In this document: piece after piece, positions 8,422 to 17,412 of the stretch
Numbering within the stretch: the first letter of the stretch is position 1
Layout: every line of letters starts with the position of its first letter
Origin: Flavobacteriales bacterium
GTDB taxonomy: Bacteria > Bacteroidota > Bacteroidia > Flavobacteriales > Flavobacteriaceae
Direction of reading: 5' to 3'
Length of the DNA: 64,000 nt
Assembly (NCBI GenBank): GCA_024643405.1
Contig: JAHENA010000002.1
Span: 1-64,000, forward strand
Notes under the pieces: generated by a model
Told to the model about the DNA's origin: nothing
Databases searched by the model: none
The model's input: only the letters and a program-made list of their open reading frames with translations
Made by a program: the position numbers and the translations under genes

Positions 8422-9063
8422 ATGAATTTTGATGAATTTTTAATTAGAATTTCAAAAGTAAAAAATATACCGCTACCTGCCCAAGTATCTCAGTTTAAAA
8501 TGGCTCCACCTTTTAGAATGGAGCTTTTAGAAGCGAATAAAGAGGCTATTAAATTTGCGAAAAAAGCGGGTGTTTTAGCGCTTTTTTATCCTGATTTATT
8601 TCAACAAACAAATTTGGTTCTGATTCTCAGAAAAAGCTACGAAGGCGTGCATTCTGCTCAAGTAGGATTCCCTGGTGGCAAATTGGAACCTAACGATGAT
8701 TCATTAGCGCATGCTGCTATAAGAGAAACGTTTGAAGAAATAGGTGTACCCGTTCATGATATTGAAATTTTATCGGCATTGACAGAAGTTTATATTCCTC
8801 CAAGTAATTTTTATGTACAGCCTTATTTAGGTTTTTTGCAAAAAACACCAAGATTTATAAAAGATAAAAACGAAGTTGAAGCTATTATTGAGATTCCTTT
8901 GAGTCATTTTATTGATGATAATATGGTCATTTCGAAAAGAGTGTCAACTTCCTATAAAGTTGAGGTTGAAGTGCCTGCATTTTCATTAAATGGACATATA
9001 GTTTGGGGAGCCACTGCTATGATTTTAAGTGAAATTAAAGACTTATTAAAACAAGTGTTGTAA
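8422..9063 (+). CDS. NUDIX hydrolase, probable CoA pyrophosphatase
   Basis: This 213-residue NUDIX protein has the box GGKLEPNDDSLAHAAIRETF followed by EEIGV at about residues 87-111, giving the G-x5-E-x7-REUxEExGU pattern. Just before it is the segment LVLILRKSYEGVHSAQVGFP, which matches the UPF0035 signature of coenzyme A pyrophosphatases (NudL/Pcd1 group). The expected reaction is cleavage of CoA or its oxidised or acyl forms to phosphopantetheine and 3',5'-ADP. The N-terminus, with KNIPLPAQVSQFKM, is typical of the flavobacterial group. It is transcribed away from the cyclophilin gene with only 3 bp between start codons. Confidence 0.9.
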   Translation: MNFDEFLIRISKVKNIPLPAQVSQFKMAPPFRMELLEANKEAIKFAKKAGVLALFYPDLFQQTNLVLILRKSYEGVHSAQVGFPGGKLEPNDDSLAHAAIRETFEEIGVPVHDIEILSALTEVYIPPSNFYVQPYLGFLQKTPRFIKDKNEVEAIIEIPLSHFIDDNMVISKRVSTSYKVEVEVPAFSLNGHIVWGATAMILSEIKDLLKQVL

Positions 9064-9076
9064 ATTATAGTTTTAT

Positions 9077-9084
9077 TACATTTG
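9077..9084 (+). promoter_or_regulatory. -7 promoter element TACATTTG for acyltransferase gene
   Basis: Exact TAnnTTTG match 28 bp before the ATG at 9113. A TTG overlaps the end of the NUDIX gene (9058-9060), 16 bases upstream. Confidence 0.5.
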
Positions 9085-9112
9085 TAAAAACTAACTAATT
9101 GAAGCGTGATTT

Positions 9113-9919
9113 ATGGCGTTGCTTAAACGAAATCCATTTGGACATATTCTTATTTTAAAAAAATGGCTCATCAGAATCTTAGGTGTACTTACACATAGAC
9201 GTTTTCGGGGTTTTAACGAAATGCATATTGAAGGGTCTGAAATAATAAAAAACTTACCTGATACTAATGTGTTGTTTATCTCTAATCATCAAACTTATTT
9301 TGCTGATGTGGTATCTATGTTTCATGTATTTAATGCTAGTCTTAGTGGGCGTGTAGATTCGATTAAAAATGTTGGTTATTTGTGGAATCCGAAACTTAAT
9401 ATTTATTATGTCGCAGCCAAAGAAACTATGAGAGCGGGTATGTTACCAAAAATTTTAGCATACGTTGGCTCCATAAGTATTGAGCGTACGTGGAGAGCTG
9501 AAGGTAAGGATGTAAACAGGCAGGTAAAAATGAGTGATATTTCCAATATTGGAAAAGCCTTAGATGATGGTTGGGTTATAACGTTTCCTCAAGGAACTAC
9601 TACGCCATTTAAGCCAATTAGAAAAGGTACGGCTCACATTATTAAACGTTATAAGCCTATTGTAATCCCAATTGTTATTGATGGATTCAGACGTTCTTTT
9701 GATAAAAAAGGACTCCGAATTAAGAAGAAAAACATTTTGCAATCTATGGAGATTAAAGCGCCGTTAGAAATTGATTATGACAATGAGACTACTGAAGAAA
9801 TTGTAAAAAAAATAGAGTTTGCTATTGAACAACATCCTTCTTTTTTAAAAGTTGTTCCTCAGGAAGAGCTGGAAGCTATAGAAGCTCTTAATAAAATGCG
9901 AGAGTGGAAAAAAAGATAG
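9113..9919 (+). CDS. 1-acyl-sn-glycerol-3-phosphate acyltransferase-like protein
   Basis: A 268-residue member of the PlsC/LPLAT acyltransferase superfamily. Motif I is SNHQTYFADV (HX4D variant, about residues 57-66) and motif III is FPQGTTTPFK (in place of the usual FPEGT, about 159-168). A following segment (KPIVIPIVIDGFRR) fits the fourth block. The family transfers acyl chains to lysophosphatidate or related lipids at the inner membrane. The Glu to Gln change in motif III is also seen in some LPLAT relatives, so the exact acceptor is uncertain. It is followed after 145 bp by topB. Confidence 0.85.
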   Translation: MALLKRNPFGHILILKKWLIRILGVLTHRRFRGFNEMHIEGSEIIKNLPDTNVLFISNHQTYFADVVSMFHVFNASLSGRVDSIKNVGYLWNPKLNIYYVAAKETMRAGMLPKILAYVGSISIERTWRAEGKDVNRQVKMSDISNIGKALDDGWVITFPQGTTTPFKPIRKGTAHIIKRYKPIVIPIVIDGFRRSFDKKGLRIKKKNILQSMEIKAPLEIDYDNETTEEIVKKIEFAIEQHPSFLKVVPQEELEAIEALNKMREWKKR

Positions 9920-10064
9920 TATTTTTTTAATGCTATTTTGTTTTTTTTCTCATAAAGAGTATTTTCTTATATCCCATTAATAATCGTTAATAACTCCTAA
10001 CAATTCCCTAATTAAAATCAGCTCTAAATTCCTATTTTGCGTTTCGTAAATTAAAAGAGAATAA

Positions 10065-12356
10065 GTGAAAGTTTGTATTGCCGAAAAGCCTAGTGTTGCT
10101 AGGGAAATAGCGTCTGTTCTGGGTGCTAATACTAAACATGATGGGTATTATGAGGGGAATGGATACGCAGTTACTTACACTTTTGGGCATTTGTGCACTC
10201 TCTTGGAACCTAATGATTATAGACCTCATTGGAAAAGTTGGGATTTAAATAACTTACCCATGCTACCGGAAAAATTTGAAACCAAAGTGGTTGCCAATTC
10301 GGGCATTCAAAAACAATTTAAAATTGTAAAAAGTTTGTTTGATAAAGCGGAGTTAGTCATTAACTGTGGAGATGCCGGACAGGAAGGAGAGTTAATTCAG
10401 CGTTGGGTGATGCATCAAGCCAATTATAAAGGTGAAGTAAAGCGTTTATGGATTTCATCTTTAACTACAGAAGCGATTAAGGAAGGATTTGAAAATCTAA
10501 AACCTTCAAAAAAATATGATAATTTATACCATGCCGGGTTTTCAAGAGCTATTGGGGATTGGTTATTAGGCATGAATGCTACACGATTATATACTGTTAA
10601 ACATGGTGGATATAAACAGGTTTTATCGGTAGGTCGTGTGCAAACACCAACCTTAGCTATGGTGGTTAACAGGTTTAAAGAAGTTGAGAATTTTAAACCG
10701 CAACCCTATTGGGAATTGCAAACTTTATATCGAGAGACATTGTTTAGTTATGAAGAAGGCCGTTTCTTAAAGAAGGAAGATGGAGAAATTTTGGCAGACA
10801 AGGTGAAGAAAAGTGATTTTCAAATAGATTCCATTGAGAAAAAGAAAGGTAATGAATATGCTCCAAAATTATTTGATTTAACCGGACTTCAGGTATATTG
10901 TAATACCAGATTTGGGTTTTCTGCAGATGAAACACTTAAAATTGTTCAGATTTTATATGAGCAAAAAGTGGTAACCTATCCTAGAGTTGACACCACCTTT
11001 TTACCAAATGATGTTTATCCTAAAGTATCCGAAATTCTACAAAAGTTAACAAATTATTCAAATTTAACACAACTTCTTTTAGGCAAAAAAATAAAAAAAT
11101 CATCAAAAGTCTTTAATGATAAAAAAGTAACGGATCATCATGCCATTATTCCTACAGGTTTACAGTCAAGATTACAATATAATCAACAGCAAGTATATGA
11201 TATTATTGTAAAGCGGTTTATAGCGGTATTTTATGATGATTGTTTAGTATCAAATACTACAGTAATGGGAAGTGCAGCGGAAGTGGTGTTTAAAACAACT
11301 GGAAAGGAAATTTTAAAAAAAGGATGGCGTATTGTTTTTGAAAGTTCTGAGAATAAAGAAAAGGAGCCAGATATATTACCAGCTTTTGCGAAAGGTGAAA
11401 AAGGGCCTCATGAACCTTCATTTCTAGAAAAGGAAACTAAACCGCCTAATCAGTTTACAGAAGCGTCTTTATTGCGAGCCATGGAAACTGCAGGAAAGCA
11501 GGTTGATGATGAAGAGTTACGGGAACTCATGAAAGAGAATGGTATTGGTCGCCCATCTACACGAGCAAATATTATTGAAACACTTTTTAAGCGTAAATAT
11601 ATTTTTAGAAATAAAAAGCAAGTGTTGCCAACATCTGCAGGGATACAATTAATTGATACCATTCAAAATGAGTTGTTAAAATCGGCTGAATTAACAGGTA
11701 CTTGGGAAAAGCAGTTAAAGGATATTGAAAAGGGAGATTTTAGCGTTAATGCGTTTATATCAAATATGAAACACATGGTTGAAGACTTGGTATATGAAGT
11801 TAGAAGCGAAACTAAAGGTGCCAATATTTCTTATGTACAATCAACAAAAAATAAAGAAGTTAAAAAACCAGATAAAAAAGTAGCGGGTATTTTAAATGAA
11901 AGATGTCCGAAATGTAAACAAGGACAACTTATCAAGGGAAAACTAGCTTACGGCTGCAGTGCTTATAAAACAGGTTGTGACTTTGTGCTGCCTTTTAGCT
12001 TTCACAATAAAAAAATTTCTGAGAAGCAATATATAAGATTGCTTCAAAAAGGGTCTACACTTAATTTCAAGGATTTTAATATAGATTCGAGAAAGGTAGA
12101 AGGATTGATTCGTTTTGACAATCACTATAAGCTTAAATTAGAGACTAAAAAGGAAGTTATAAAATCTATACCGGATGAATTAAATTGCCCAAAATGTAAA
12201 ACAGGAATAGTTATTAAAGGCCATGCCGCTTACGGATGTAGTAATTATAAAGAGGGTTGTGATTTTAGGATGTATTTTGATGATGTTAGAAAGAAAATGA
12301 ACGGACAGAAAGCAACTAAAGAACTTGTTTATAATATCTTAAATGGAAAAAGTTAA
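10065..12356 (+). CDS. topB: Type IA DNA topoisomerase III
   Basis: This 763-residue type IA topoisomerase starts at GTG 10065. The TOPRIM region is at residues 1-140 (CIAEKPSVAREIASVLG, CGDAGQEGELIQRW, where the usual ADREGE is replaced by DAGQEGE). The central domain has the SVGRVQTPTLAMV motif, and the catalytic tyrosine is Tyr305 in VVTYPRVDTTF. The C-terminus carries two four-Cys zinc-ribbon-like repeats (CPKCKQGQ and CPKCKTGI, each followed by YGCS and GCDF). Topo III relaxes and decatenates negatively supercoiled or single-stranded DNA. The 3' end overlaps the next gene by 14 bp. Confidence 0.95.
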   Translation: MKVCIAEKPSVAREIASVLGANTKHDGYYEGNGYAVTYTFGHLCTLLEPNDYRPHWKSWDLNNLPMLPEKFETKVVANSGIQKQFKIVKSLFDKAELVINCGDAGQEGELIQRWVMHQANYKGEVKRLWISSLTTEAIKEGFENLKPSKKYDNLYHAGFSRAIGDWLLGMNATRLYTVKHGGYKQVLSVGRVQTPTLAMVVNRFKEVENFKPQPYWELQTLYRETLFSYEEGRFLKKEDGEILADKVKKSDFQIDSIEKKKGNEYAPKLFDLTGLQVYCNTRFGFSADETLKIVQILYEQKVVTYPRVDTTFLPNDVYPKVSEILQKLTNYSNLTQLLLGKKIKKSSKVFNDKKVTDHHAIIPTGLQSRLQYNQQQVYDIIVKRFIAVFYDDCLVSNTTVMGSAAEVVFKTTGKEILKKGWRIVFESSENKEKEPDILPAFAKGEKGPHEPSFLEKETKPPNQFTEASLLRAMETAGKQVDDEELRELMKENGIGRPSTRANIIETLFKRKYIFRNKKQVLPTSAGIQLIDTIQNELLKSAELTGTWEKQLKDIEKGDFSVNAFISNMKHMVEDLVYEVRSETKGANISYVQSTKNKEVKKPDKKVAGILNERCPKCKQGQLIKGKLAYGCSAYKTGCDFVLPFSFHNKKISEKQYIRLLQKGSTLNFKDFNIDSRKVEGLIRFDNHYKLKLETKKEVIKSIPDELNCPKCKTGIVIKGHAAYGCSNYKEGCDFRMYFDDVRKKMNGQKATKELVYNILNGKS

Positions 12357-12939
12357 TTCTCCACATAGACATTTTATCATCTACAAACCTTATGGGTATT
12401 TGAGTCAGTTTTATACCAATGCAAAAAAGGAACAAAAGAAAAAGTTTTTAGGTGATTTGTATGATTTTCCTGAAAATGCCATGGCAATAGGCAGATTAGA
12501 TGAAAAATCTGAAGGATTATTACTCATTACAACTGATGGAAAAATGAGTGATATTATAAATGGTCAAAAAGTAGATAAAGAATATTATGCTCAGGTTAAT
12601 GGAGATATTACCATAGAAGCTGTTGACGCCTTAAAGAGAGGCGTTGAAATAGGATTTAAAGGAATAAAATATATTACCCAATCCTGCAAAGCATTTAAAT
12701 TAAATATAGATCCTGACTTTCCAACACGTTTAAAAAAAATTAGGGATGACAGGCATGGGCCAACATCATGGGTATCTCTTATTTTAAATGAAGGAAAGTA
12801 TAGACAGGTGCGCAAAATGACCTCTGCCGTAGGTTACCCAACATTGCGTTTAGTTAGAGTAAGAGTAGGGAATATTCATTTAAATAAAATGAATATTGGA
12901 GATGTTATTGAAGTGGAAACCTTCGGTTTAAACTTCTAG
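12343..12939 (+). CDS. RluE-type rRNA large-subunit pseudouridine synthase
   Basis: This 198-residue pseudouridine synthase belongs to the RsuA/RluB/RluE group. The catalytic motif GRLDEKSEGLLLIT holds the active Asp (about residue 53), and KVDKEYYAQVNG and EGKYRQVRKMTSAVGYPTLRLVRVRVG are family blocks. There is no N-terminal S4 domain and the length suits RluE, which in Escherichia coli modifies U2457 of 23S rRNA. The target here is inferred from family only. It overlaps the end of topB by 14 bp, so the two genes are likely co-expressed, and it is convergent with the sigma-factor operon, overlapping its end by 12 bp. Confidence 0.9.
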   Translation: MEKVNSPHRHFIIYKPYGYLSQFYTNAKKEQKKKFLGDLYDFPENAMAIGRLDEKSEGLLLITTDGKMSDIINGQKVDKEYYAQVNGDITIEAVDALKRGVEIGFKGIKYITQSCKAFKLNIDPDFPTRLKKIRDDRHGPTSWVSLILNEGKYRQVRKMTSAVGYPTLRLVRVRVGNIHLNKMNIGDVIEVETFGLNF

Positions 12940-13563
12940 TTTTTTTAATTCTTTATAATTTCTGTTAAGTCGCCTTAACAACAGGCCATACAAAAGTTTA
13001 TAAAAAATCCATATAATGAAAACAAAGGCCGCCGTTACACCAATCAGTATGGCATAAGTTACAAGCATTTGTTTTTGGTTAAAATGAGAGATGGTCTCGG
13101 TTAATTTTGGATCATGAATAATAGCGAAGTACATTCCAACTACCATTGAAATAAATGCCATAATTAAATTATATAATACATAATATTTAATAACTCTGCG
13201 AGTTTTTAATATGCTTTCCATTAATTTCTTGGCATTATCTGTCGCAGAGATGGCTTTATGTGATTTGAATAATAAATAGATAAAAAGAAGAATTACCCCG
13301 TAACTTATAATGGTTAATCCTGCAAAAACATACTCATTACTGTAAACGGCATCCAGACGCTCTCTATAACTGTCTGATGAAAAATGGGGGATGGTATTTA
13401 TTAAAATCCAGAATATTAATTCACCAATACTGATATGAAATAAGGTCTTCGCTATAGAAGAGGACTTCTTTTGCAAAATGGGGTAAATCTCATCAGCAGA
13501 AAGTTTCTTGTAAGTCGTGTCTTGCTTCCCCCAATCTTTTTTTAATAATTCTAATTCATCCAT
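12928..13563 (-). CDS. Four-helix membrane protein next to ECF sigma factor
   Basis: This 211-residue protein has a short cytosolic N-terminus (ELELLKKDWGKQDTTYKKLS) and about four membrane helices (residues about 38-60, 78-98, 122-145 and 160-185), ending in a basic Arg/Lys tail. The gene starts 4 bp after the stop of the ECF sigma gene, so it is almost certainly co-transcribed and translationally linked. Similar flavobacterial proteins are sometimes labelled beta-carotene monooxygenase; nothing in this sequence supports that enzyme. By position it may act as a membrane anti-sigma partner, but no known anti-sigma domain (zinc-binding HxxxCxxC) is visible. Confidence 0.75.
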   Translation of the reverse strand: MDELELLKKDWGKQDTTYKKLSADEIYPILQKKSSSIAKTLFHISIGELIFWILINTIPHFSSDSYRERLDAVYSNEYVFAGLTIISYGVILLFIYLLFKSHKAISATDNAKKLMESILKTRRVIKYYVLYNLIMAFISMVVGMYFAIIHDPKLTETISHFNQKQMLVTYAILIGVTAAFVFIIWIFYKLLYGLLLRRLNRNYKELKKLEV

Positions 13564-13567
13564 AGGT

Positions 13568-14062
13568 TTACGGATTAAGTATGGTTTTCAATTTAGTTTT
13601 AATTCTATTCATCTTCACTCGTGCATTAACTTCACTAATACCCATTGTTTCACTTATTTCTCTATAATCTTTATCTTCTAAGTAAAGAAAGATAAGAGCC
13701 TTTTCAATGTCATTTAATTCATGTACAGCTTTGTACAATGTTTTTAATTGTTCTTCTTCTGTATTGTCATAATCCTCAGCTTTCATCCTAAATTCGATAC
13801 CGTCAAAATCTTGAGTAATTATGGAACGTTTTGACTTTCTATACAAGGTTATGGCGGTATTTAAACCAACTCGGTACATCCATGTGCTGAATTTAGAATC
13901 ACCACGGAATTTAGGATATGCCTTCCATAATTGAATGGTTATTTCTTGAAATAAATCGTTATGAGCATCATAATTATTGGTGTATAATCTACACACCTTA
14001 TGAATAATATTTTGATGCTTTTCAAGCAATTCAACAAAACTATGTTCTAGTTCTTTATTCAA
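13568..14062 (-). CDS. ECF-type RNA polymerase sigma factor
   Basis: A 164-residue sigma-70 family factor of the extracytoplasmic-function class. Sigma region 2 is at residues about 10-80 (HNDLFQEITIQLW, FRGDSKFSTWMYRVGLN) and region 4 at about 108-160 (LNDIEKALIFLYLEDKDYREISETMG, then NARVKMNRIKTKL). It directs core polymerase to alternative promoters. The only plausible start is TTG at 14062, because no ATG occurs before region 2 and an in-frame stop lies 15 bp upstream. It forms a two-gene unit with the downstream membrane protein. Confidence 0.9.
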   Translation of the reverse strand: MNKELEHSFVELLEKHQNIIHKVCRLYTNNYDAHNDLFQEITIQLWKAYPKFRGDSKFSTWMYRVGLNTAITLYRKSKRSIITQDFDGIEFRMKAEDYDNTEEEQLKTLYKAVHELNDIEKALIFLYLEDKDYREISETMGISEVNARVKMNRIKTKLKTILNP

Positions 14063-14191
14063 TTTGATTAGTTAGTTAATATGTAAGTAGCAGAATAAAT
14101 TAAAACGTTACAACTTAGTAAAAATAATATTTTATAAACAGTATTTAAACTTGCAGCATTATATCTTTGTTCCTTGTTTTTTTAATAAATT

Positions 14192-14392
14192 ATGAATATT
14201 CCCCAAGTTAGTGTTCCAATAGTTGAAATAATTGGTGGTTTTTGTATATAGTTTGTCTGGATGTTTGTTCTTTTAATGGTCTTGGAAGGATTTCGAAACA
14301 GAGTCATCGTTTTCTTTAATTGGTGTTATAATTATATTAATTTTGATAAGGCCGCGAGACTTATTATACGTCCGTTTCATAAGTTAAAGTAA
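14192..14392 (+). pseudogene. ndh: Remnant of type II NADH dehydrogenase (C-terminal tail)
   Basis: In the 395-bp gap between the sigma gene and the lysoplasmalogenase gene, frame 14192-14392 reads through one internal TAG (14249-14251). It then gives FVWMFVLLMVLEGFRNRV followed by IVFFNWCYNYINFDKAAR and LIIRPFHKLK. From memory this matches the C-terminal membrane-anchoring tail of flavobacterial type II NADH:quinone oxidoreductases (pattern FVWMFVH, GFRNR, NW-x-YNY, ARLIIRPF). The FAD- and NAD-binding parts, some 350 residues, are absent and an in-frame TAA stands just upstream. It is therefore a decayed 3' fragment, not a working gene. The rest of the gap shows no other recognisable feature. 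Confidence 0.75.
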
Positions 14393-14457
14393 TAATTCTT
14401 TACGGGTAATTTAAGGTCCTGATTATTAATTTAATATTAAATGGACATAGATTTTGT

Positions 14458-15135
14458 CTATTGTTGTTTTTTAAGTCCTAAAACAATAAAGAATTGTGCT
14501 AAAGCATACGTTGTCATGATCCAGATTCCTGAAAAGGGTAATGGATTGTAAAATTTATTTAGAGCTAATAAACTATCCGAAGTAATAAAAAAAACAGCTC
14601 CTAAAAAAACTAAATTATAACTGTTTTTTGGAACAGTTCCTTCACGTAAAAACGCGGTTGTAACCATCATTAAAATAACAAGCATATAAATTATAACGGG
14701 AATAAATAGATGGCCCAAACCGTCTTTTAAAAAATAAAATATACCAATGGCATAAACCAATAAAAGCATTATAAAAGGTAGCGCGTTTTTCGCATGGTTT
14801 CTCTTTTTTAAGAAGACCAAAATATACATAACATGGGCTGTTAAAAAAGCAAGTAAACCTCCTATAAAAAAGAGACTATTCATTTCTGTAAACATTAGAA
14901 GAATGTCTCCTAACAAAGAAAATAATAAGGCTGATAAAACTAATAGTTTTGATTTATTATCCTGGAGAGGATTTTGTTTGAAAAAAAATATAATAAGAGA
15001 GGAAACCAACAACGGTTTAGTGAGGTAATGAAAAGGTTTTAAATTTATAATGTTATCAAAAATCAATTCAAAGATTAAGATAATGATGTAAATTATTAAA
15101 AAAAATATAACCGGTTTGTTATGTGATTTGCTCAT
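14458..15135 (-). CDS. Lysoplasmalogenase (YhhN/TMEM86 family)
   Basis: A 225-residue membrane protein with about eight hydrophobic helices and the YhhN family features: a central KLLVLSALLFSLLGDILLMF segment with a conserved Asp, and a C-terminal FFITSDSLLALNKF with the second conserved Asp. The family includes enzymes that hydrolyse the vinyl-ether bond of lysoplasmalogens; bacterial substrates are less clear. The ATG at 15135 is preferred over a TTG at 15153 because an exact -7 promoter element lies at 15141-15148, immediately upstream of the ATG. It is divergent from the TonB-dependent receptor gene. Confidence 0.85.
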   Translation of the reverse strand: MSKSHNKPVIFFLIIYIIILIFELIFDNIINLKPFHYLTKPLLVSSLIIFFFKQNPLQDNKSKLLVLSALLFSLLGDILLMFTEMNSLFFIGGLLAFLTAHVMYILVFLKKRNHAKNALPFIMLLLVYAIGIFYFLKDGLGHLFIPVIIYMLVILMMVTTAFLREGTVPKNSYNLVFLGAVFFITSDSLLALNKFYNPLPFSGIWIMTTYALAQFFIVLGLKKQQ

Positions 15136-15140
15136 ACTGT

Positions 15141-15148
15141 CAAATATA
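15141..15148 (-). promoter_or_regulatory. -7 promoter element TATATTTG for lysoplasmalogenase gene
   Basis: Minus-strand exact match to TAnnTTTG, ending 5 bases before the ATG at 15135. It decides the start codon, since the alternative TTG at 15153 lies upstream of the promoter element, and it implies a nearly leaderless mRNA. Confidence 0.55.
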
Positions 15149-15246
15149 TTCAATTCATCATTAAAATTTTACAGTTCGGTTATTATTAGTTTATCATGTT
15201 ACAGTTTTTTTAAAATTTTGTTGCATCAATCAAAACAAACAAATCA

Positions 15247-17412
15247 ATGAGTTACAATTTGAAAGCACTATTATTAGTTAGTTTAATCATATCAAGCCAA
15301 ATAATAGCACAATCATCAATAATTAGTGGAAAAGTTGTTGATACCAAAGGCGTTTCAGTTGCGGGAGCCAATGTGTATTTGCAAGGTACTTATGATGGAA
15401 GCACCACTGATGAAATTGGTAATTTCTCATTTAAAACAAGTGAGACCGGAACTCAAACATTATTGGTTTCTTATATTTCTTATGAAACATTTACTATGGT
15501 TGGTGATATAAAATTTATGAAAGACTTAATAGTTAAACTGAGAGAAGATGTCAATACGTTGGATGCGGTCGTGCTTTCTGCCGGTACTTTTCAAGCGGGT
15601 GATAATAGTAAAGTAAATGTACTAAAGCCTTTGGATGTTGTTACAACGGCAAGTGCATTAGGTGATTTTGTAGGTGCTTTGCAAACGCTTCCTGGAACAA
15701 CTACGGTTGCTGAAGATGGTAGATTGTTTGTACGTGGTGGTGAAGCAGATGAGACTCAAATCTTTATAGACGGTATCCGTGTATTTACACCTTATACACC
15801 AACAACTAATAATTCACCTACTAGAGGAAGGTATTCTCCATTTTTATTTGATGGTATTACTTTTTCAACCGGAGGTTATTCTGCCGAATATGGTCAGGCT
15901 TTATCAAGTGTATTATTGTTAAACACTATTGATGAACCAGATCAAGACAAAACAGATATTGGCATCATGAGTCTTGGAGCAACTCTTGGAAATACTCAAA
16001 GATGGAATAATAGTAGCTTAAGTGTAAATGGTTCGTATATTAATTTGGCCCCTTATAATGAGGTATTTCCAAGCAGAAACAATTGGATTAAACCTTTTGA
16101 AGTGTTTTCAGGCGAAGCAGTGTATCGTAAAAAATATGATTCTGGTTTGTTAAAACTCTATACTGCATATGATAATACAAATTTTGAATTAATTCAGGAA
16201 GATATCAATCAACCTGAAGGTATTCGCTTTAAATTAAAGAATAACAATTTGTATTTTAATGGATCATATCAGGGTGCTTTAAATGAAACTTGGAACGTGT
16301 TTGGAGGATTAAGTTACACTTTAGGAAATAATGACTTAAAAATCACCGATATGGTTATTAATGATAATGAAACAGGGATTCATGCCAAGCTTAAATTTAA
16401 AAAGCGATTTAGTAATCGATTCAAACTAAATTTTGGTACTGAATATTTAGCGTCTCATTTTGAAGAGAACTTTTCAGATACAAATCCAAATCAAGAAATT
16501 TATGGATATAATAATAATATTGCCGCTGCATTCGTTGAAGCAGATATATTCTTATCAAAAGAAATAGCGTTTAAAATAGGTTTAAGAACAGATTATAGCG
16601 AGTTGTTTCAGTCATTTAACGTGGCACCTAGACTTTCACTGGCCTATAAAACTTCAAAAAGTAGCCAATTATCTTTGGCTTATGGTAATTTTTTCCAAAA
16701 TCCTTCAAGTGATATTTTAAAGTTTAATCAAGATTTGAGGGCTCAAAATACTTCACATTATATCTTAAATTATCAATACAATGCTGAACGCAAAATATTT
16801 AGAGCAGAAGCTTATTACAAAGATTATAAACATTTAGTGAAATATGATACAGAATATGCTCAATTTGATAGTAACTATAATAGTAGTGGTTACGGCTTTG
16901 CGCAAGGTATTGATCTGTTTTGGAGAGATAGTAAAAGCATAAAAAATGTTGATTATTGGGTGAGTTATTCTTTGTTAGATACCAAGCGTGATTATAGAAA
17001 TTATCCATTGGAGGCGCAGCCTAATTTTGCCAATACACATAATTTATCCATTGTAGGGAAATATTGGATAAATGAATGGAGAAGTCAAGTAGGATTTAGT
17101 TATGCTTTTGCCTCAGGAAGAACCTATACTAATCCTAACATAGAGGGCTTTTTGAATGAAAAAACCAAAGCTTATAATAGTTTAAGTGTAAACTGGGCTT
17201 ATTTAATTAGCCCTCAAAAAATATTATACGCTTCTGTTAACAATGTATTAGGTTTTAAAAATATTAATGGATATCAATATGCTAATACAGCTAATCCTGG
17301 CGGTATTTTTGAAAGGCGTGCTTTACAACCGGCAGCAGATCAGTTCTTTTTTGTAGGTTTCTTCTGGACTATTAGTGAAGATAAAAAGAGTAACCAATTG
17401 GATAAATTGTAA
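15247..17412 (+). CDS. TonB-dependent outer-membrane receptor
   Basis: A 721-residue TonB-dependent receptor. A Sec signal peptide (about 1-21, ending AQS) precedes a carboxypeptidase-like regulatory domain (about 25-105: SGKVVDTKGVSVAGANVYLQ). Next is the plug (about 125-230: DGRLFVRGGEADETQIFIDG, GGYSAEYGQALSS), then a beta-barrel ending in a C-terminal segment with FFVGFFWT. It imports a substrate across the outer membrane using TonB energy. No SusD partner is adjacent, so it is not a typical polysaccharide-utilisation pair; metal complexes, cofactors or peptides are possible. The tonB gene follows 148 bp downstream. Confidence 0.92.
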   Translation: MSYNLKALLLVSLIISSQIIAQSSIISGKVVDTKGVSVAGANVYLQGTYDGSTTDEIGNFSFKTSETGTQTLLVSYISYETFTMVGDIKFMKDLIVKLREDVNTLDAVVLSAGTFQAGDNSKVNVLKPLDVVTTASALGDFVGALQTLPGTTTVAEDGRLFVRGGEADETQIFIDGIRVFTPYTPTTNNSPTRGRYSPFLFDGITFSTGGYSAEYGQALSSVLLLNTIDEPDQDKTDIGIMSLGATLGNTQRWNNSSLSVNGSYINLAPYNEVFPSRNNWIKPFEVFSGEAVYRKKYDSGLLKLYTAYDNTNFELIQEDINQPEGIRFKLKNNNLYFNGSYQGALNETWNVFGGLSYTLGNNDLKITDMVINDNETGIHAKLKFKKRFSNRFKLNFGTEYLASHFEENFSDTNPNQEIYGYNNNIAAAFVEADIFLSKEIAFKIGLRTDYSELFQSFNVAPRLSLAYKTSKSSQLSLAYGNFFQNPSSDILKFNQDLRAQNTSHYILNYQYNAERKIFRAEAYYKDYKHLVKYDTEYAQFDSNYNSSGYGFAQGIDLFWRDSKSIKNVDYWVSYSLLDTKRDYRNYPLEAQPNFANTHNLSIVGKYWINEWRSQVGFSYAFASGRTYTNPNIEGFLNEKTKAYNSLSVNWAYLISPQKILYASVNNVLGFKNINGYQYANTANPGGIFERRALQPAADQFFFVGFFWTISEDKKSNQLDKL

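Noticed and set aside
12928-13563. Beta-carotene monooxygenase
   Set aside because: A label sometimes attached to similar proteins; there are no iron-binding His residues of that family, only membrane helices.
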